Below, in pieces: positions 48,201 to 57,200 of a stretch of DNA of 64,000 nucleotides. This DNA is from Doryteuthis pealeii (lineage: Eukaryota > Mollusca > Cephalopoda > Myopsida > Loliginidae). The translations under genes and the position numbers were made by a program. The notes below the pieces were generated by a model. It had not been told where the DNA came from. It did not search any database and was given only the letters and a program-made list of their open reading frames with translations. The stretch covers positions 10,238,351-10,302,350 of the forward strand of contig CM042176.1 in the NCBI GenBank assembly GCA_023376005.1, given 5' to 3'. Every line of letters begins with the position of its first letter. The stretch's first letter is position 1.

Positions 48201-51200
48201 ATGACTAAATTTTAGGGAAATTATTAGCCTCGAAAATGGTTTTGCCACAGGCTATAGATAATAGTCACACACACACACACACACACACAAACATTATTAA
48301 CTAAATGACTAAATTTTAGGGAAATTATTAGCCTCGAAAATGGTTTTGCCACAGGCTATAGATAATAGTCACACACACAATGTAAGAGAACGTTTTGTGT
48401 CAGTTTCAGAACCGTTTGTCTCAGCGTTTCATAAAAAAAAAAAAAAAAAAAAAAAGAAACAACTAAGAATGCTAGTTTTTCACTCAGTATTTTTAGTTGG
48501 ATTAATCAACAAAAGACTCTCACAATTTCCTTATTATATGTGATAAATGTATTTTCCTTAAAACAAAAGCCCTGAAGAAGATCTACTAAACAGATTGAAA
48601 CACTGCAGCGTTGGCTGAATAAACATCACTCATTTTATGAACCTTTTTTTTTTTTAAAACAATTTTTCACTATATTACATAATAGTCTATGTGCCACGTG
48701 TGTTTGCAACAACTGATATTGATAATAATAATATACTAAAAAAAATAATAATTTAAAGCTATCTATCTTTGATGCAAATAGTGTGACCATTTCATACTTA
48801 TAAATACTGTCTTGTAAATAGTCATTACATTTTTATATATAAATTTCATACCCTAAATGTATCAACTATTATGGGACAGAGACTAGATTTCAGTTAATTT
48901 TTATTACAAATATTCTACAATAATTAAAGAAGCAATGATGTGGGGGGAAAAAAGAATAAACCTTTGAGAACTTATATTCCATACACTCTGAAACCTCTCT
49001 ACAGGTACATTTGGTTTGTTAGATTTTATGGCATGTCAACCATTGTTTTTTGTAAAAACACATTTTTTCTATTTAACCCATAGATGGGATCAAACAGGTA
49101 TCATTCCGGATCAGGGTGGACCTGGGAGTAATAGCAATAAAGGGGTACTCGACACTTCCCAGAGCTCCAAAATTGGAACTTCACCATTAAATGCAGTTTT
49201 ATGTTATACCCTGGACACTAAGACCCTCAGCCACCGCCTTCTAGCACATATAGGAGTAGGGTAGGGGGCCCATACTATTCCCAAGGGTATTAGCTACCAA
49301 ACAGTGGGGGGGGGAGAAGGAGGGAAGTATTAGATTATGGAAACTCCCAAAGTAGCCCAACCCCAACACTGACCCTAGCACCTCGAAGATTTTGGGTATA
49401 TTTTGATGAAATGTAATGATTTTTATACATAATCTAATATTATCTCTTGCGCTCTTTTCTACATCAGTACCCAAATAATTTATACTGTGTCATTTGGTTC
49501 CAAGTAACTATTCCAATTTTTAATAATAATAATCATCAAGTTGGGTTGACAGCAAAGATTCCCGTGTCTCTCTCTTGCCACCTGTCCCTATCAGTCAACA
49601 CGCCTGGCAAGTTCTCTACATGGCATCCAGAAACCATGTAGAGCTGATAAGTTTTTCTTGGTAAGCTTATATTGGTGTGTTAATAGGAGAATGTTTGTCT
49701 TTATTTCTCCAGCAAGTCTTGTTCGTCTAACTTGGTTTGTGTGATAGGAGGCAAGTGGCCACACAGCTGCTTCCAGGATTTGTTCAAGACAGCACGTGGC
49801 ATCAATTTTTGTAATATAATGGAATTATTTTGGTACTAGCAGGACATGTGGATATACCACAGTACAATAATTTAATTATTACGTTTGATATGTTTACTTA
49901 AGAGCTATTGTAAAATAGTTCAATATGTAAAAAGTATTGTTATATCCGAGATGTAGGGATAACAGAAATAATAATAAAAACAGGGAAATTGTTAACAATA
50001 ACAATGCTTGTTTTATTTATGGTTCACTGACAGGGAATACAGTGGATGGGTTTAGATTAGAGTTCTAGCTTAATGAGGATGAGAGTGTATGACCTGCTCG
50101 GTTCTGATCTGCTGTGCAGTCTGTTTTTCCCTCCTCTTTTGGAGAGTCTGGTTCGAATCGTTAGGGGGAGATAACTCTCCCTAACAAGTATAATAATACT
50201 GATTTAACACTCACTCTTATTTTCTTCTCTCCTTTTCATTATGTTCAATTGAAACAGATTAGCGTTATCACAACCACGCGCTTAACCCCCATATCTATCT
50301 TTCCCCTACTCGTTCTTTCTTTTATTTTTTCTGTGTCGCATGTCTTATTTCTTCCCCTTCTTCATAATAAAAACGGAATGGTCCATTATTTAGCCGAGGT
50401 AACAACACTCATAAGAAATAAGAATCAGCGGATAAGCAACAACAGATAATTGGGATTTACATTTTATGCATTTCATCTTGGATGATTTGTACGGTCTCAT
50501 ATTTAACCAAAGAGTTTTGCAAGATTAAAGAACATTTTTGCATTTCATCTTGGACGGTCTTATTTTTAACCAGGGTGTTGCAAGATGATAACGGTCGCAA
50601 GATAAAGGAACAAGAGTATTAATATATAGATAACAACATTAACAAAAGAGAGGGTAGAGAGGACACGTGGATTTCATGCCTTTCCCAAGAGCATTAGAAC
50701 TCAGGTCACAGATTTCAATTCTCTACAATGTTTACCCATTGAAAGTACACATCCAATACTAACCAACATGGCATGATACAGTTTTAATAGATTAGATACT
50801 TAGAAAATTTCAACAACTTTTAGTGAAGTAAAAGTAAAAATAAAGTAGGCGGAGTGTCAGTATCAGCTGAACAGCAAGGGAGTCTTTCCCCTTTTTACTA
50901 GCGCTAGACCAGGGAGATTATTTTATGCGTCTGAGTTAGAGCACCACATCTACCATCAGCTCCCCATTTTACTGTACATATCCTTGTGTTACTCATAAGC
51001 AGAGTTGGTGATGGCCGGTATGAGTTTGATACTCATTAGGCGCCCCATACTTTTAGCCTTGTGCCACATCTTAACTTTGTAAATAACTGGGCACCTCATG
51101 TGGTGTAATGATTACAGACCATTCGTTGTGAGTGATTCTCAATGGGCGCCCCATACTTCTGGCTTTGTGCCACATCTAAGCTAAGCTTAGTAAATAACTA

Positions 51201-54200
51201 TATTTACATACAAGTAATATCTGTCTATATTGCGGGGTGAGGTTGTGTTGTTCACCTTACTGACTGTTATACTCATCTTGGTTGCTATATTTACGTTTAG
51301 AGAGTTCGATATTCATTAGGCGCCCCATACTTCTGGCCTTGTGCCACATCTAAACTTAGCTTAGTAAATAACTAGGCACTTCATGGTGTAAAATTAGCAG
51401 ACCATTGTTAGTGAGTTCGATTCTCATTGGGCACCCCATACTTCTGGCCTTGTGCCACATCTAAGCTAAACTTAGTAAATAACTATACCAATAATAAGTA
51501 CCTCATGTGATGTAATGGTTAGCAAGCTACATTTGCAGACTATTGTTAGTAAGTTCCATTCTCACTGGGTGCCCTTTCTTATGGCTTTGTGCCACTTCTA
51601 AACTTACCATGTGCCAAGACTCCCTCTAAAAGGAGGTAATTAAATCATTTTTCAAGACAAGGCTATATACATACGTGAAAATTTTTTTGAGATGAAACAA
51701 AGAAATCACAGTGCTCAACAAATTTGTAGGAGCTTTATTTATTTATTTGTTGAATTTTTAAAAATATAATTGTTTTCCATAGGCAACTACCCAGGTTTCA
51801 GGCTATTTTGCCATCATCAAGTTGCTAATAATTCTTCTGGTGTTTATTCGAAGACATTTCTTGCTGTAACCAATAATAACAAGAAATGTATTCGCATAAA
51901 CACTAGAAGAATTATTAGCAACCTGATGATGGCAAAATAGCCTGAAACCTGGGTAGTTGCCTATGGAAAACAATTATATTTAAAAAATTCAACAAATAAA
52001 TAAATAAATATATATTGTAAATTGATAAAATCAAACTTGACCACTTACACTCACTCAACCCACCAACAATAAGTTTGGCCGGATCATTCATGTGATGACC
52101 AAATACGTGGGTGCTGCCTATATCGGAAACAGTCTCACTGGGGTTATACACAGTGCTTATGCTGGCTGTATGGATTATTCTTGCAGCACTGAGTTCAACC
52201 TCAGCCCGACTGACTGATTGTAAATTGGATGACGTGTCCGACAGATTTCCGAGCTCCATACCAGCCAGACTGCTCAGCAGCTGCTCGGAGACACAGTGGG
52301 TGCCGCTGCCAAGCTCGGGATGGTCCATTGACGAAGACAGGGAGTAGATCAGCTCGGAACTGTCGGAAGAGGCACCAGTCGACGTGTTCAGGTCAGACAG
52401 CTGCTGAGACAAAAGATCCTGCTCTATATTGAGTTCGGGCAATGGAGTCCTCCAGAACAGAAACGTGTTAAAGGAGTCTGGAGACGAGGCGGTCTCTTGT
52501 GTGGTTGTGGTGGTGTTTGTACTGCTGCTGGCGGCGGTGGTGCTAGCCGAAGGTTTGGTCGTTTTCTCCTGGACAGGGTCACTGCTTTGGGGGAGAGGGC
52601 TATCACCCAAACACGTCGATACATTTGATGCTACGGTACTCTGCGGGCATTCGTTAGAAACTTGACTAATGTCACTACTGCTACTATTTGCTGGTAAGGA
52701 CTGAGATTGGACAGATAATAACCGGCTCTCTTCTATAGAAACCTCTTGGTTATAAGTCATTACTTCTGTGACAGTCCCGGTATTTGTGGTAGACGCTTCA
52801 ATGTCTTCACTGGTGGACTGAAGGGTTTTATCACAGTTTGGTTCTACGATTATCATATCACAGGATGAGGAGGATGAAAGAATGTCAGCCTCTGTCTGGC
52901 AGCTGGTGGTCAATTCAGATGTCTTGCTGCTCTCCTGCTGCTGCTGCTGTTGCGGCTGCGAAGGGTCAGCAGACATTGGCGTTGTCTGTTTTGTGTTGTT
53001 AGCAGCTCTATCACAAGACAGCTTTGCTTCTTTCTCAGCATCGGTTAAATTTCTGCAGAAAAAGGAAAATAGAAAATAACATAAAATAAAATATATACAT
53101 ATACACATCTTATTATAATGGAGATTATGTAACTGTCTGTAATTGAAACGTCACCACTGATGTCACGATTTTCTTAGTTATTTAAGTTATATTCTCAATG
53201 ATTATGAAATAGTCATTATTTAATCTTAATTAGTATCTTATTTATTAACGATGTCTCTGTTAAAGAATAGCGGAGTTAGATTTGTCACAAAACCGTCCAT
53301 ATTATTAATGCATTTAAAATTCTGAAATATGTGTTATATATCTAAGAAATAAAGCTTTACTTTACTATGGTCGGACTAATTTGCAAAATGATTTTAACAA
53401 TACAGGGTTTGATAAATAATTATTTGCTGTTACTGATTTCTAATACTACCAAGTTGTTCTCAAATGTATTAAAAGCAATCCTATATATAATTTCATATTG
53501 TAATCAATAAAAATAACATTAAAATAAGTAATATTTTTATATTCATATTTAGATAAAATACCTACATTAATTTGCCAACAAAAACAAAAAAACAAATCGC
53601 AACATATCCAAGTTGGGCCTGAAATTCACCTGACTCCAGCATGGTAAAACATAGCGTTAATTAAGGGGGCAGGGACAACAAAAGATCAAAATTACTATTA
53701 TATGCATCCAATTGTATGAAAATTTAAAATATTTCAAGAAAATCTACCTATTTATACATATATATATAAAGGTCAGTTGTGTGAATCAGTATGTCCAGAG
53801 GAAACTTAGAAAATGAAACAAATAACGACAAAGTAAATATATATATATACATTAAATATCACCAGGCCTGGGTTTTTGAGCAAAAATAGAGATTTTATTT
53901 ATATTCAATGAAGATAATTAAAAAATAAAATTTAAATGATAACAGCATGGAATTTATTTTTCATTTAATATTTTAGATAGTAGACATTAACATTTCTTTT
54001 CAAAGTAGCTGGATCAATGCAAGGTCTATTTTTTTTTTTTTTTTTTACATAGGGATTTAAATGGGGCATCCCACGAGGATTCAACTCATGATTCAGTAAT
54101 AATGGATCTGCGGGACTAACTTAAAAATTCCCCTCTACCCAGGCGACGCCGGGTAGCCGATGCTAGTCAAATATAAAGACACCAACATTATTTTGTGACC

Positions 54201-57200
54201 TCTCCAACGGTGGGGAGCCAGAGTTTGAAAAGCCGTGACATAGAGAGCTTAACTTTTTTTATTTTTTTTAAATAGGGTCAATCAAGATTTGGTTTGTTTT
54301 ATTTTATGGCATATCAACCTCAGTGGGTCATTTAATGCCGACTAAATTTTGGGTTCATAGCGGTAGTTTATTAGAAAACAAATGTATATATGTATAGATT
54401 TTAACTATTGTTTAATGTTCATTTTTTTTTTTTTTTTTTTTTTTAAAAGTACAATTCCACTAAAAAAAAAAGGATTTTACATTTCCTAAAAGAAGTACAA
54501 TTCCACTTCTTTTAGGAAATGTAAAATCCTGGGTGGTCTTATTTTTGTGAAAAGTTTTTTTCAAATTATTTGCTTGGTAGTATTTTGTTTGTATTAGATC
54601 AAAGTCTACACACTATCAGTATATGCTTCACTGTAAATCTCTCTTGGCATGTAGTGCATACTGGGGATTCTGTGTAAATGTAAATGATGATAAATAATAT
54701 TCTGTTTAGTACCCATGTAGTTATTGGGTCATTGACATTTTTTAATTTTTAATGAAGTAAATGCAGATTAAATTCCAACTCACCTTTCAGCAAGATCTCT
54801 TGAGACATGCAACACACCATCTTCACTGACATACAATCCAGATTCATTGTTAGGAGAAGAGAAAGTGGAGATGAATGGGCCCAGCTGCTGGAAGGCGGAC
54901 ATCCTCACCTAAATTTGAAAATAAACAGGGTCCTTGGTGAGATCCAGGATGGCAACAATCTTTTAGGGCATGGGGGGGGGGGGAAAGAAAATGGCTCAAC
55001 AATCAAAGAAAGACAATAAAAAAAATAAAAAAAAAAAAAACTCTAAAAGTAACCCCTAAAAATCTCAAGATGAAGAATTATTATGGGGGTAAATACCTAT
55101 GGTGGGCTGTAATGAGTGGACATATATATATGTATTTTGGGAATTACAACAAGCACATAATCCGGTCACATATATTAAGGCAGAAAAACAAATAAGTCAT
55201 AAATTCAACAAGTAATATGTCTATTAAAACAAATAGATTATAGTAGTCAAAAATACCGATCAAAGTCCTGCAGAAATATGCTTTTTTAAAAGTTCATGTA
55301 ATTAGAAGAAAGTGTGAGTTACCTCCAATAGAGAATGAAACAGTAAAGTTCTATATATCAGCAGTGAAGTAACTTTTAGAGAGAGAACGATATAGCTTGT
55401 AATACCTTCAGCGGTAGACAAATATTTCTGAGTCAGGCGATATGGACTGATTAGGCATAAGTTTGTCTTCTCTACTGTTCTTTGAAAACCAATGTTTTTT
55501 TGTTTTTTTTACATCACTCCCTTGGATCAAAATTTAAAAAAAAAAGAAAAAAAAGAAAAAAAAAAGGGCGCCAACGCTTTTCATTGGTTGAAAATTATTT
55601 TCAATATTTCTATTTTTTCCCAATCTACCTGCGCTGATCCTATGCGCAGACTTTTTATTTTTGTCATTTCATTTCTGCTTTCAAAGCGTTAACTTCCAGA
55701 TTTAGAAATCACAGAAACATTTAATGTTAATGATGTTTACATATGTATCTATTTTTCTACATAATCTCCATTTGGGTCGATGCATTTTTGTAGGTGTTGT
55801 AGTAGTTCTTGTATGACCATGTCATACCAGCTTGCCACCATATTGTTGAGGAACTGTTGAACCTTGTTGTCAACATAAATTCCCTACACCACTTGTGGAC
55901 GTTTTTGATATCTATGCACCACTTTCCATACCCTTCCATTTATTAGTGAGAAATAATAATTAGTTTAATGCCTTTTGCATTCAAAAACCAAACACCTTCA
56001 CAAACTTCACACTGGGTGGTAATGTCAATCAGGAGCTAGATAATAAATGACTGCCAAGGCAATCCCACTTCTTTTAGGAAATGTAAAATCCTGGATAGTC
56101 TTATTTTCATGATAAGTTTTTTTTCTTCAAATTATTTCCTTGGTAGTAATCTGTTTGCACTAGATCAAAGTCTACACACTCTAGCAGTATATGTTTCACT
56201 GTAAATCTTAAAAGAAAAAAGAAAGTAAGGTACTTACCCATCGAGATCTATCACAGAGTAAGCTGACAAATAATGAAGTGAGCGTGTTTCGCCTGACTTC
56301 CACAGAGCACACTGACGCTACGGCCATAAAAGACTCTGCACAACCCTTTCGTACCCCCCATACACCATCTTCACACAATGAACTGAATCTACCAAGCTGG
56401 GGACGAGAAAAGAAGAAGAAAAAAATAAAATAAATAAATAATAAAAAAATCATGTTAAACAACAAAGCAAAAAGTATTGAAAGATCAAATCAGATTATTT
56501 TTCTAAAAATTTTGACTAGTATTATCTACATCATCTTTGCACTTTTTTCCCGATAATCTGAACATTAGCTACATAAACATCATAAAATGTGTTCTTAATA
56601 ACAATTAACTTCATTTCAAAGTGAAACAAACAAGGGGAGGTTACTCTCATTTATGTAGCTAATGTTCAGATTACCCTTTTTTCTTTAAAATTTACTCAGG
56701 TCATTACAGAATCAAAAGCAAAAATTAACTTAGGATTGATCTGTCAATTCTACAGCATATCCACCAGTGACACACACACATATATATATATATACATATA
56801 CATGCATACATACATACACACACAAAATGTTGTTCTGTCATTGTGATATCTTTAGAGAAAAATCATTTAGTATAGTCAGAATCCTGAAATGTTTTCATAA
56901 ATGAAATTTGGATTATGGAGAGTTTTCTCCCTTGGTTAACTGAGCAACTTTACCATTATAAAATAGATTAATATCTTTTTCTTTTATTTCAAATAAGGAA
57001 TTTATCAATCATTAATTAAATTTGACTAATTTTCAATGTTAATTTAACTTCCATGACTTAACTAGTCAGGATTGGACTACTGAATCTTGTCTCATGAAAT
57101 ATAACAAGCAAGCCTCTGCCATATTTCGATGAGCATCACTCATATGGTCAAAATTACATTATTTTTTTTTTAAATCCCCCATGTATTATGATAAACAAAA

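Noticed and set aside
51915..52049. Extension of exon d through the palindrome
   Set aside because: The frame stays open past the donor, but GAGT|GTAAGT is a strong splice site in the phase needed by exon e.
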